Source: Vigna angularis
Taxonomy: Eukaryota > Streptophyta > Magnoliopsida > Fabales > Fabaceae
Assembly: GCF_016808095.1 (NCBI RefSeq)
Contig: NC_068971.1
Location: 32,279,631 to 32,343,630 of the forward strand
Direction: 5' to 3'
Length of the DNA stretch: 64,000 nucleotides
Shown here: positions 31,600 to 44,260 of the stretch, in pieces
Position numbering within the stretch: the first letter of the stretch is position 1
Layout: every line of letters begins with the position of its first letter
Program-made: the position numbers and the translations under genes
Notes under the pieces: generated by a model
What the model saw: the letters and a program-made list of their open reading frames with translations, nothing else
Told to the model about the DNA's origin: nothing
The model's database searches: none

Positions 31600-33585
31600 A
31601 TGGCCGCAATCGCACGACTCAGGGTCGCCGCGGTGCCGCTGAGGGCCCTCGTGCTCCGGCGTAACCGGGGGTTTGGATCGGCGGCCGCTGCACAGTGCTA
31701 CTACGAGGATGACGAGGAAGAGGAGTGCGCGGCACGCGGCATGCTTGACGCACAGGATTGCAAGCCGGAGCGCGGAGTGCAGTGGGTGATGATAGGGGAG
31801 CCTGGAACTAGGAGGAACCTCTTCGCGCAGAGGCTCTCGAAGCTTCTAGAAGTTCCTCACATTTCCATGGCTACGCTCCTCAGCCAGGACCTCAACCCTC
31901 GCTCCTACCTCTATCACCAAGTAATTCATTCATTCACTATTCCATTCTAGGGTTTCCTCTCTCCTTTTCCTTCAGTTTACTTTCATTTCTTCGTAGGTCT
32001 TTCAATTATTTCTTTCGACTCATTTCTCTTGTTTTTAATTAAAATTAATGGTGATAATCTCGTCAAATTAAGGAAAATTAGGTAAGTAAAGTTGTACATA
32101 GTGGTTTTAGAATTAACGTGATTTTGTTTTTCTGATCACGTTTGGTTTCATATCGAAGAACTTTATATTTTTAGAAATTATTTTAAATTTTTAAGCAACT
32201 TTAAATAAATTTGCTCTGAATAACAATATTTAAACATATATATGGTAAATTAATTTTACAAAACCAATTTTGGAGTCCAAGCACGCACTAAGCTTGCATT
32301 TTAAACGTTATGGGTGTTGGGAGGATGTGTCTAAATTCAATTTGAATGGTTCTTATTTTTTTAACCTTTTTTTTGTAATATTATTATTGCTAAATATGTT
32401 GTTAAGGTTGTTGTTATGCGGAAAGTTGGGATTGAATCCTTCTAAGTTATACTGATATTTTTAAGCTTGCTTATTAAATAAATAATTTACGTAATTACAG
32501 TGTGAAATCATTTTATATTGTCAGAAATTATTTTGGTACGACTGTTAGATAATTACTATTAAAATTGATAAATCTACGTTACGTTATAGTTTGTCATTGT
32601 GTTTTTATATTGTAATAGAGACTGCGAAACAAATTTTGAATTCCAAGTTAAAGACAAAGTGAAAGAAAAAAAATGAACTTTTACTTCCGTTCTCTTTTAC
32701 TAAACCAAAGAAAATATATCGTTACCGATCAACATTTTTCCTACTTTTTTCTTGTGGTCTAAACATACAATAGGATAATGGGTAGTAAAATTGTTTTCAT
32801 AATCAATATCGGTGTGACGTGTGGTTCTTCCAATGCAGATAGCAAATGCCTTAGATCATGGAAAACTTGTCCCACAGGAAATTATTTTTGGGCTGCTAAA
32901 GAAGAGACTGGACGATGGGTACTCAAGAGGTGAAACTGGGTTTATTCTTGATGGTTTCCCTCGAACAAGGGTCCAAGCTGTAAGTTGTTTCATTTCACCT
33001 TTCTAATCGTAAACAGCTCAAAATTTTCTTTTTTATTCATTCCTACAAAATGTGATGTTTCACAGGAGATCCTTGATCACATTGCTCATGTTGATCTGGT
33101 GGTGAACTTCAAAAGTTCCCAAGAGGAATTAGTTAAAAAGAATTTTGGAAATCGAAAATTTAATTCTCGCCAAGAATATATTCTTATGACCAGCTCCAGG
33201 AACCCAACGAAACAATTGCCTGATGATAATCAAAGTCATGAAGACGAGGTAACTAATCACTTATTTTCATATGATGCCTTTATAGATTAGTTTTGTCTAA
33301 GGAAATGGGTTTTTTTTTTTTCTTTCAATTTTTTAAGTTTCCCATACTAATTCAAGTTGTGCTAAGCTTGTTTGAGATACTAATCACTTGGTACTTGTGC
33401 TTATATTTTGGGGTTTTATTTTTCTCTTCTAGTGCAAGCTATTGGAAGATTACTACAGGAAGCAGAAGAAACTTCTGAACTTTGAATTAGCAGGTGGACA
33501 TGGTGAAACCTGGCAGGGACTTCTAGCTGCGCTACATCTTCAGCATATTAATGCTCTTAGCTCTTCACAGAAGTTAACGGCGTGA
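31600..33585 (+). CDS. adenylate-kinase-7-like protein, mitochondrial (probably degenerate)
   Basis: Four exons with GT-AG introns: 31600-31920, 32839-32979, 33066-33248 and 33433-33585, all phase 0, giving 265 codons before the stop (254 bp more GC-rich first exon than the rest; start context GCCGCCATGG). The N-terminus (about 1-30) is Arg/Ala-rich, like a mitochondrial presequence. Residues 60-107 (GVQWVMIGEPGTRRNLF...) align with the nucleotide-binding loop of adenylate kinases. The NMP-site motif GFILDGFPRTRVQA (141-154) is well conserved. However, the P-loop reads GEPGTRRNL instead of GxPGxGKGT, losing the catalytic lysine, and there is no LID-domain signature between residues 155 and 215. 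The family normally interconverts AMP+ATP and 2 ADP; this member may have weak or altered activity. It is convergent with the NT-C2 gene downstream. Confidence 0.9.
31921..32838 (+). other. first intron of the adenylate-kinase-like gene
   Basis: The 918-bp intron runs from GTAATT to TGCAG, AT-rich and without an embedded gene. It is the longest intron of the gene. Confidence 0.8.
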
Positions 33586-34351
33586 AGGGCCACCAATCTT
33601 CTATGGCATCAATCCGTTGTCGGCATTTTAGTATGTGAATATGAGGACTACAACAATTTCATAGAAATTTTGTGTCGGTTTCTATATTGATTGTTTTGCA
33701 AAATTTTGAGAATGCTAGTTTGTTCTGTAGCGCAAAAGTTCAGAAGTATGAATCAATACCCAATGTATGGTCCTAAATCCTACTAGTGGATGTGTTGTCT
33801 TTATTTTTGTTCAATTATCCCATAATAGGTTTTTCTCTAGTATTTTTCCTGGTCTCAAAGTCACGTTATACACCAAACATATCATGTAAAAGTTAAGGAC
33901 TCTTAAATGTCTTATGTTCATTTTTTTTTAAAGCGCTATATACAGCTAATGGGGTTCAGCAAAACTGCTTTCGTTTATTTATTTGTTGCCTTTTGCTTTT
34001 CGGTTCTTAACTGCTACTACTAATATTTAAGCCTTCAAAATTTTCCGCTACCTTTACAGGCAATTTGTGTTTGAATTTCTTGGGTCTTTCAAGCCCAGAT
34101 TCAAAACATGCAAAAATGAGCATCTTAAATCAATTCATTAACAAGCGCTTCAGAACTTAATCTCACATGACCTTATTGTATGGTCCAAAGAATGACTGAA
34201 CATTATTTATTATACGCTGGTCATTTCCACCATCTCGTTTTTCAGTAGTCGGTGTCTTCGTTCTGTTAAACCTAGAATACATATATTGCTTTTTACACAG
34301 TGCTACCGATCAAAAGTAACAGGAAAAGGGTGAGATCTAGTTTGTGGTCAC
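33586..34351. other. short intergenic region between convergent genes
   Basis: This 766-bp interval must hold the 3' untranslated regions and terminators of both the adenylate-kinase-like gene (+) and the NT-C2 gene (-). No other gene is seen. Confidence 0.6.
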
Positions 34352-37300
34352 TCATTCACTGTTCATCCAAACATCCCTAAGAAGTTCAAATCTAATGGCA
34401 GATTCATCGCGACTCTCTTTCCACTTGCAATTGGACTTTGTTGATGCTGGTGCGGAGCCACTATTCAATATTAAAGATAATGGATAGTTTAGTTCATCGA
34501 GTTCATCATCGCTCGTGTATGACTTCCTAACAATGGAAGATTTGCTTCTTCTAAGCTGAGACTCACTTCCAATCTCACCCGTAATGCTTGTAATGGTAGT
34601 TGCTGGTGGAGGTGAATATGCAATGGGAGTTGCAATGCATGGGAAATTGTTGATAGACTCATTTCCATCATCAAGATCATCCTGCTTCAAATTAAAAGCA
34701 CATGTAGAGACCATAAGCCAAATTTGGAATTCCTGATAGCTTAATCATAAAACATCGGATAAAAAACCATGAACATATCACGAGATGTCAATTTCATTTA
34801 TCCATTGTTTTCGTGATGCACATATACGAAGTATCAAACTAGAATCCTATATTACTCAAATATAAGAAAAAAGTTGGTCATATTTGGTAGACTTAACTAT
34901 AAGCATATCTCATTCCCTAAACTTTATTTAATGATACTCGTTCAAACCTAAACATTTTCAATTAATATAATTTGAGGGTAATTTAGGAAAAAGATTTCTT
35001 TATTGTATGAAAACAAAAAGATTAAACGAACTTAACTACTAGATTAGGCAGTGTGAAAGTCGGAGTTAGTAATAAATAACGAGAACAAAATAACAACTGC
35101 AAATTTATTTATCTAACCTGTGAATCCAGAGCTTCAAAAACATCATCAGGAATTGGATCAGGACAAAACTCATCTGGGACAAAATTGTCTAGTATCCTCA
35201 TGATTAGAGGTGCAGTAAACATTGGGCACACCTTCACAAACAATGATGAAAGAATGAGGAAGAAACACGTAGCAAGTTAATTAAATGGCGAAAAACACAA
35301 GTTCATTGGCTAACCTCTTTCCTAATGGATGCATTTAACAACATATCCTTAGGAAGCATTAGAAGGTCGCTTAATGCATTAAGAAGATGGAAGGATTTGA
35401 AGGATGAATTTTGACTTCCATCATTGCTGTCAAGGTCATCGTCATCTCTATCATGTGAATCATCATCATCCAGACCAAATAGGTCAGTTAGCCATCTAGA
35501 CCAGTTACCAATCTGAGAAATCCAGAACACAAATGAAAATAACTACTCAGTCGAAACAATTTATATCCAGTGATGTTATATTGAACATATGCATATTCAA
35601 ATCATTCTTTATTTTCATTTTTTGCTGCAAAGCAGTTAACTTCTAATTGCTCAATGTAGTAGTGGTTAACTCCAAGCCAAAAAGTCATACTCCAGGCCCA
35701 CTTTTAGAGTTACATTCAAGAAACAGATATTAGCAGAAAGGAAAGAAGTAAATTGAGTCTATCACAGTAGGTTGCAATTACATTCACTAGTACAGAGCCA
35801 CACGTTCTAGTTCAGATAAAAATTTGTTGAGATCACAGATATTACCGCAGTTTTTAGCTGTGCACCAGATCCAAAGCTCAATTTACCGGGTGGAATGGGG
35901 AGAACCTTGGGATCACCAATGGGATCAGATACAGGATCTGTTGGAATACCATCATCAGACTCCCGAAGAATGGCATTGAACATAGCAACATCCAATCTTG
36001 CCACACACTGCTCCATTATCTGGAATAAGTAAAAACAAAATGCAGTCTAATGTCAATTTTGTCCCATAATCTGACGACAAGACGTAGATACATAGATTGG
36101 TATACTCAAAGATATTAGTTTGTCGGGAAAGTTGGGGGATTTCACATCTTAGAGGAGTTGTAAATATTTTGGCTTCAGCTTAAGCAATTTGCAGAAAACA
36201 TACTTTTCTCCCCCTTTTTCTCCTGTTAACAGTCAGTAGGAGGCACTATGCTCCAGTGAAAAATACACGCATTCATTATTCTTTGTTTACATAATCATAC
36301 ATTTCAAAGCTCTTCAGCTACCATGCAGACTAAACCTACAGATAAATGACAATTGAAAAGGGACAATACAAAAAGGTACTATAATGAAAAACTTCAATAC
36401 CTTTAGCCTAAAAACATTGAAGGAAAGGAAGAGGGAAACGGATAGATATATACTAACCAATCTAGGCAGCACAGACAAACAACCACACTCGTGCCCTCCA
36501 GCGCGGATAGGACATAGCCTTTCACAGGCTTCTCTAAAAGCATTCTTCCAAATATCTAGCGATAAATTTTCCTTATCTTGGTCACATGAGCCAGACATAT
36601 TTTTATAGTTTTTTGAAGAATCTTTACGAGTGACCTTGGCATCAGAATTCTGCATACATGGAGTCAAAGACTGGACACAGAAAGAATGATCCATGTTAAA
36701 AGCCAATGGGACTATTTTATATTAATAATGAGCTCATATGGGGACTTAAGCCTTTTGTATATGGGATGAAAGCGTTACCTGCCACCAAATAGATTCCACA
36801 ATGCGAGAAAAGATCCAAGCTTCTACCTTTTCCAGTGCTGAGGTGAACACATTTGGGTCATCCCAGTTACCTATACCTCCATTCTCAAAAGCCATGTAAT
36901 CGTTTTTCCTAGGAGAGAACCCTCTCCATATTAGTGGTTGTGTTACCTTTCCAACTTTCACCTCTCCATTCTTCCTTTTTGTTCTAGATCCAGAAGTATT
37001 AGATGTTGTCACGTCTTTGGTAGTTTTGCTTATAATTGTTCTCAGCACAATAGAATTAGACAGCCAAAATGTCAACCTGCATCAAGATGCAAGAAGAAGT
37101 TAATTGCCCGGCAGTCAGCACAGTTTCTGTTGAAACTGTACCTTCCAATATAGGCAGTAATAATTAAAAACCTAAAATATCTAATCTGATGATCCAATTA
37201 GCTGAGAGGTTCATGAAGTATATCCCTTTTATCTTCCACATAATATTGTATTATCTTTTTTTTATTCAGACTAGAATAACTTTGATTTCATTTCAAACAG

Positions 37301-40228
37301 AGCAGTGTATATGTTTTCTTCATGTCAAACAAAGTTTCTTGCTAAGTTAATTAATTAAAGACAATTATTTTTACCTAGAAATAAATCCCCAATTTCTCGT
37401 GATGAAGCTACTCGTGCTTAAAATATTATGTTGACTAGTGATAGGATAACGGGTACATATACTTGAAAATGAATGAAGTAAGCATTGTACCCAAAATAAG
37501 GCAGTAACTAACATACTCAAGCTTACCTTGGGACATCATTTCCACAGGCCTTCGCAACGAGGACTAATCCTGAAACAGCACTTCTAGCAGCCCCAACCCT
37601 TCTTGCTTGAAGATTTTCTTTACAAGCATGAAGGTACAGCCTGGAAAGGCGCCGAGCTGGGGCATGAACTTTACTCATTGAGCTTCCATGTTCGGAAACT
37701 ACTGAAAATAAAGCAGCCTCAATAGCAGCAGCTTCTCTTAACTCCCCCTCAAGCATCTTTATCTTGTTTTCCATTTGTTCAATCTTGCTGTCTAAAATGG
37801 CATTTCTGGCTTCCCTTGGATAAACCTTGGCATCTTTTCTGTCACTGCTTTGAATATTCCCTCCATTATTTTGGACATCTCCATTAACACCATTTTCCTT
37901 TACCTCAGCGTGATGATTGTTACCAAGTGGCCCAATACTCCTAACTGAGTCTGCTGATGACCTTACAGACTTAACATGCTTTAATCTTTCATTTTTCATA
38001 AAACTACCTTTCATACCATTATCTGACCCACCCAAAAAATATAAATTGCTACCCACTAAAGCTTGGTCTTTTGCATATTGCACCATTGATTCATCTTCAA
38101 CAAGATACAGCTCATCAAAATGCAATGATTCATTTCCATCCTTATCCTCAATGGAACTGTAATACGCATCACTTCCCCCCTCCTGCAGACTTTTATCTAC
38201 TTCCTCAGATCTCTCACTTAAGTTGTCTTTGGTTTCCAAACCAAATCTTGGATTATTGTCGAGGTAGTCTCTACCTACAGATGTAATGTTTCCAGAATAG
38301 ATGTCAAAATCACTTTCATTACTGTTTATTTGAACACCTGTACCCTTTTCTCTGCAATTGGCAACTTTTTCACTACCCTCCTGATCCAAATTTTCATGCT
38401 CACTGCTTCTGAATCTGCTCTTAGAATTTTCCTCTAAGCTTGGAGAAGAAGAGTCGGCATTAAAAGAAGCAACCTGCTTTGGGGTTGTCACTGATCTATT
38501 ATGGGGAATGCTTATATTAGAGGTATGACCATTTACTGGACTCCCAACTTCTGAGAACACATCCATGGATGACACATAGGAAGAACTCCTCTCCAGTGTC
38601 TCATGTGCATCTTGCTCCATCACATTCAACTTCTCAACTCTTGTCTCTGAGGCCAAGGGATGATACCCCTTGTCATTTGCACCACTGTTTTGCAATGATC
38701 CATTTGGTCCATTCTGCAATTTAGTAGAAATTATTATATTTAGATATGTCCAACAAAAAGAAAGAAAGAATTATTATATTATAACCCTTAATAGCAAAAT
38801 AACAATTAATAAATAGCTTGACAAGAATTTTCTCAATGTTACATTATGTTTAGATACCCAGCAAGAAGAACGCAAGCACTACCATTCCCTTTATACCAAC
38901 AGTTTAAGAAGATGATCAGTAAAATGAAATCATAAACAGGAAAGACTGAATAAGCAGCACTGCCCAGGGGCTGCAACCTTCCTGCAACCTATCATTCAAT
39001 TCATGCCCCCCATATATTTGTTCTTGTCATTTAACTAATTCACATAATTTTCCTCCATATCTTTTTTCCACTAACACAATCTGTTATAGCTTATAACAAA
39101 TGACATAATCCCTACTCTAGCTCATCCCTGTTCCCACTCTCTTTCTCCTTTTCTCATGTGCTTTCTTCATATCCTTATGTGTGGGTAACTGGAAGTACAA
39201 CAAATAGGATTCTTATTTTCCTCGTAGTGACTCAAGAAAACAACTTCATTTGAAAGGGTCCAGTCAGGCATTCGATGACAAGTTCAACCTTGGTCAAGAA
39301 GAGGAAAACATTTAAACATTGCAACGACTGCATTTTGTCCTATTTCAAAAAGTATATTCATGAAATATGGCTGGAGGACAACATAAATTGCCATAGGTAC
39401 TAACATAGTTTGAAAAAAAAAAAAGAAATGTGCGTTCCTATAGATAAGAGAATGGAATAGAATAAGGGGAAATACCTCCTGTTCAGGAGGCATACATGCG
39501 CTAGACTCAGTGGAAGTAGTGACTGCAGCCACAGATGAATGAGAGGAAACATCAGAGGAAGTAGTGACTGCAGCCGCAGATGAATGAGAGGAAACATCAT
39601 CATCAGTAAAAGAGGCAACCTCAGCTTCCTCAGCATACTCTCCATTCATCAATGATGATACAGATTCATTGCCATTATTGTCCTTTGGCTCCACCTTTGA
39701 CAAGCTGTCTTTCAAAGAAGATCTAGGGTGACTCTTTTCAACAGGCTCAATTTGAACGAACAAAAGTGGCTGATCCATGTTTCTGTAGTTCCTCTGGCAG
39801 TTCAATGGTGTACGAATGCTCAAAGTCTCTCTTAGTACACCACAATCTGCCAAGTCTATGATGGCAGTCCCCAGTAACTGCCCTTTAACAGTTTTGTCTC
39901 TTCGAGTCTCGTACAAGTGGAACTCCAAGCAATTCTTTTGGAACACCTCAGCAGTACTATTTCTGATAGACATATCCCTTGACAGAGTTACAGGAAGCTT
40001 AAATGATTCATTAAACTCGAGCTTTCCTTCACCAGCAACAGAACTAGGACCGAGAGAAGGGGAAACAAGAGCAGTAGACCCTGAAGCGCGTTCACCATTC
40101 TCCCATTGTATCAATACAGAACGAAGTGATCTGAGAGATTGCGAAGGGGGCCAAGGCTTTATCTCCTGAATGTGAATTAGGTATTCCATATGGACACCAC
40201 CACCACTTCTCCTGTTCTTTCCTTTCAT
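34352..40228 (-). CDS. EEIG1/EHBP1 (NT-C2) domain protein
   Basis: Eight coding exons on the minus strand: 40228-39476, 38713-37527, 37076-36779, 36670-36458, 36019-35846, 35512-35315, 35231-35118 and 34681-34352. All junctions are GT-AG and keep frame (phase 2 only between exons 2 and 3), giving about 1088 residues. Residues about 14-160 form the NT-C2 domain (EYLIHIQEIKPWPPS...), a membrane- or protein-binding module. A tandem 15-residue duplication follows (211-225, 226-240; DVSSHSS.AAVTTS). Then comes a long Ser/Glu-rich disordered stretch, a coiled coil at about 553-589 (SKIEQMENKIKMLEGELREA), and a conserved C-terminal region opening LTFWLSNSIVLRTII that resembles the start of a myosin-type DIL domain. 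The function is not established; the position matches Arabidopsis At3g01810. The protein is probably cytosolic, with a role in trafficking or organelle positioning as inference. Confidence 0.9.
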
Positions 40229-40985
40229 TGCTGCAGCAAATATAAGGCTCCTTTCAAAGAAAAACTTCTTAAATGCAGTTCAATATGTAGTTGAACAATC
40301 ACCACTCACAAGCCCTCTGAAGTGAAACAGACAGCAATAAATCAGATTTAGATTTGCATTTTACCAGCAATCCTAGTCAGATAGCAATGAGTGGTTTTTG
40401 AACTCTCTAATTATTAAGTATAGTCTCAATAAGAGGAAACAAAACAAAAGGAAAGTTTAAGAAACAGAAAAAAAAAAAAAAAAGTTTGCCAGTGAAGCAG
40501 CTACCTAAGATTTGCTGGTTATCTTGAACAAATTTCAAACACAGAAGATACAATGTAAGGATAGGACCGTTAAACTATTTAAGACTCAAATTTAACTCCA
40601 CTTAAAGCAAATTTGGTGCAGATAAATTGAAACCAGCCACAGAGAGACCAAACAAAAAGACCAAAAAAAACACAAAACCTTGGACATAAACAGAAAGAAC
40701 CAGATCAAGCAAGAGCTGGAGAAACCCCAGTAACAAAGCTCAGAACTTGAAGGCAAAATCGAGTAGAAAAATGATAATGCAGAATATGGTGTCTGGTTAA
40801 ATACAGAAGCAAAAGTTATAGCAAGTTTGAACTAAGAGAATGCTTGGAATGTAAGAAGAGTGAGTACCGGGAAAGCAGTGGCTGGTAGAATCAGATAGCT
40901 GTGACAACAAGCTGGAACTGCAAGAGGGTCACCACCATATCTATGGGATAGTCTCTACAAGTCAATGAAATTGAAGAAAATGGAG
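40229..40985 (-). other. probable 5' UTR intron and leader exon of the NT-C2 gene
   Basis: Immediately upstream of the ATG is a splice acceptor (TTTGCTGCAG, minus strand, 40240-40231), so translation starts two bases into an exon. A fitting donor (CCCG/GTACTCAC) lies near 40868, implying a leader exon of about 40870-40980 and an intron of roughly 640 bp. The coordinates of the leader exon are inferred. Confidence 0.5.
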
Positions 40986-42780
40986 AAAAAGGATGTAAAA
41001 ATAATTTATAATTATTAGAAGAACAACATTCCTATACGAAGCATAAACAGAAAAAGCGCACATTTTTCACAATCAATAACATTATTTTAGTCACTACACT
41101 ACTACTTAAAATATTCAACCCTAAATTTAATTTTTAAAAATAATACATAGCTATAGTGAACTTTGTGCTCCTTTTGTAAATAACATTATATTTTTTTAAT
41201 TAATTATAATTAATTGTAACAATATGGTTCAAGTAAATTATTTATAACAATATGTAATAATGAAATATTCATATTTTATAAATACATCTAATATTTTTAT
41301 TTTACATTTATTTATATTTAAAAATAATAAAATTATTACCATGTTATAACACAGTAATAAAAAATAACTACTCATCACTATTTCATTTTATAATTACATG
41401 TTTTTCTTCTTTAATGGAAATCTACTATATATATTAATTTAATGCATATTATAAAATTCACATTAAATTTAAAAGATAATAAAAACATATATTTTTATTC
41501 AAATAAATATATAAAATTAATATAACTATTGAATATAAACTCTTTAAAATAAAATAATATAACAAAAAGATATGAAAAGCAGCTATTGCTTAGTTAATGA
41601 TGAAAATAATAATAAAGTAAACTTATTTTTATTATGAAAAATACAATTACTACACATTTTGTATCTATTTTATCAGCATTTTTTTAATATAGGCCCCAGA
41701 TATACTATTTTCTTTTGGTTATGTTTGATATTTATGTGGCTGTTGTAATACGTGAAACTTTCTTGGTATTGGGAGTGTGAAAATGCAGCACATAAATAAT
41801 ACTATCTTAGTGATTAAAGGAAAAGTTGCTAACCTCCAAAGAGAGGGTTATTTTCAAATATCTAATTTTAATTTGTTAGGTTATATGAGGTTTATGAGAA
41901 TTGATACTCGAAAAAAAGTGTGTACGGAGTAAACTTACCCCTTCAGATGGACAAGAATAATGTAAAATGCAAACGGCGTCGTTTGGTGCAAACCACAGCA
42001 AACAATCATGATGATCAGTGACTGAATCTTGACGGAAATTGTAGACCACGTTAAATACAAAAACAATAAAAACAGAGTGAAAAACTTCGGCACGCCCATT
42101 GAGGAGCGTGTAACAGATTTTAGGTAGTAGTTAAGACAACATCTCCTATTCTAATATTTATTTTGATATAATATATGCTTTGGAATCATGTTAAATAATT
42201 TTAAATTAATTTTATTTTTCTTACAAGAATCTGTCTTTTTTTAATCTCTATGATAAGATTTTCACACAAAAAATTACTAACTATACTTAATTTAAAGTAC
42301 GTATAAAAACTTTAACCAGAATTTTTTTTTGGGGTATATCTATTAAAACTTTATTTTAAAATACTTAATTTGATCACAATGTCATCTTTTATATAAGAAA
42401 GTACGTATAAACCTAACAAGAAAAAAAACGTCGAAAAATAATAATAAATGATAACTTTTAAGAAAAGTTTACCTTTAAAAATATATTATAATTTTATTAA
42501 ATATATTTTTCATCACTAAACTTTGATGTGAAACTAAAATTTGTCTTCTTTTCAAACTTTAAAAATAAATAAATATATTTTAATTCAATTATGTTAAATT
42601 TTTTAAGAGGAAACATATCAAACAATATAAATAATTCAAATGTTAGTATAAAACATGTTTGACATTTAAAAGAAAATTTGTGTTTTAGAATTGATAGTGT
42701 ATTTAGAATGGTGATACTAAATTATTTTAATAATAAAAGTTTAAAACATAAATAAATTTTTATAAACGAGTTTCATTATT
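40986..42780. other. AT-rich intergenic DNA
   Basis: No gene is supported. It contains long A/T-rich stretches and, near 41970, AAACGGCGTCGTTTGG, a GC-rich near-palindrome standing out from its context. The right part (42140-42780) is featureless. Confidence 0.5.
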
Positions 42781-44260
42781 TAAAAACATAATTTATTTCC
42801 AGAAATCTTTTTCTAGAGCTCTATCTCCCTTCTTTCTAAGAATTTTTTCAATTCATTCATCATTTTAAAGATCGGAGACCATAGAATTTCTCCTTGCGGT
42901 GAGTTTATCAAGAGCAACCCATCAATTTCTTCAACATGATAAGTTGGTTTTCTATTACTTTCTTTTGTTTGTTCTTTCGCTAAACCTGACTTTTTTTTCG
43001 CTCGCATGTAGTGTTTGAGTTCTCTTTGTTAGTCTCTGCTGATCAATGGTCCTAATGTAGTATTTGTGTTGTTTATAGGAGCAGATTGATCAATGGTCCT
43101 TATCAATAACAAAATGCTTCCATGAAAAGCTTAACAATGAAGGAAATTGATATGAGTTTTAATCTGTAAAAGCAATTTTGTATCAACTACCTGAAAAAGG
43201 TATACCAATTTGAGCAATTGATTAGGTCCAAGTTCACTTAAATCATAAATGATTTTGTTATAAACCGATGTAGCACTAAGTGGTACTGGTTGGGCGTTGA
43301 GCGCAAGCTCATTTGTGTAAGTCTGGGAGCATTTTAGCTTCAAACCGTTGAGTGCCCCTTTTCACTACTAAACATCAAGTTTTGTGAATGCTTTGGTGTT
43401 AAGCGGTAGCAGGGCACCATTGAACGCCACCTTGTACTAGAAGTCTGGAGCAATTTAATTCTAGGACGCTAAGCAATAGAAGGGTGTTGCTCAACACGAC
43501 TTTTTGCGAGAAGAATGGTGTTGAGAGTCAAGACTTACACTAAGTATCATCTTTTGTGAGAATTCTTGGATTGAGTGCCACCTCTGAGCGCCAATATGTT
43601 TTCTTCTTGGCTGCTTGGCATTGATTTAAATACACTTCAGTATGTCTATGAGTATGAAGACTGTGTGAGTGGAAATGGGGATTTTGTTATGGATGTGTTT
43701 GGCATTTGTTGTTGAGAAAATTTCAAGGAAAAATTATGTGTGTTGGTGATATTTAGTGTATGCATTAACATATAGGAGTTCAAAAAGGACATATCCAGAT
43801 ATTCTATCAACCATTCAACTTATATAGAGAGGAACGGTGGGGGGAAAGAATGGTAGGACATCTTAGCCATTGGACTATTTATTCATAGGTGCGAATGAGA
43901 CTAACCTTGTGAGTAGTATAATGATAACCCCTATGTTTATGGCTCTGTAAAGCATAAATATAACTACAAGTGCATACAATGAAGCCCTATGTCAAAAGCA
44001 TTACCTGGATAATTGAGTTTATTGTCAATTGTTTTTGTGTGTTCATGAATTATTGTATGTCGCCAATGTTTAGTTGATATTTGATATGATTTAACTGTCT
44101 TATTATATTTCTTTTTGCAATTAGTTTACCCTATCATTTTCTTTTGTGCTTTGTTGTTCTTTTGTAATTATTAGTTCACGACGTGAGCATATGGTGAGTT
44201 AGCTTATAATATGCCTTTGATGGAAGACGAGGATGTGACGAAATAATTGTATAACTTTTT
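42781..44260. repeat. probable retroelement-derived region with GAGCGCC-type motifs
   Basis: Between about 43260 and 43610 the phrases GTTGAGTGCC, GTTGAGCGC, TTGAACGCCACC, TTGAGTGCCACC and GAGCGCCA recur every 60-90 bp, a pattern I associate with plant gypsy LTRs. A minus-strand open frame of 64 codons at 42813-43007 has no recognised family and no supporting features, so it is not annotated as a gene. Confidence 0.35.

Noticed and set aside
41970..41990. AAACGGCGTCGTTTGG as a regulatory site
   Set aside because: It is a striking near-palindrome, but it stands alone with no gene nearby, so no role can be supported.
42813..43007. Minus-strand open frame of 64 codons with a charged C-terminus
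   Set aside because: No recognised family, no promoter or splice support; kept only as a note in the spacer annotation.
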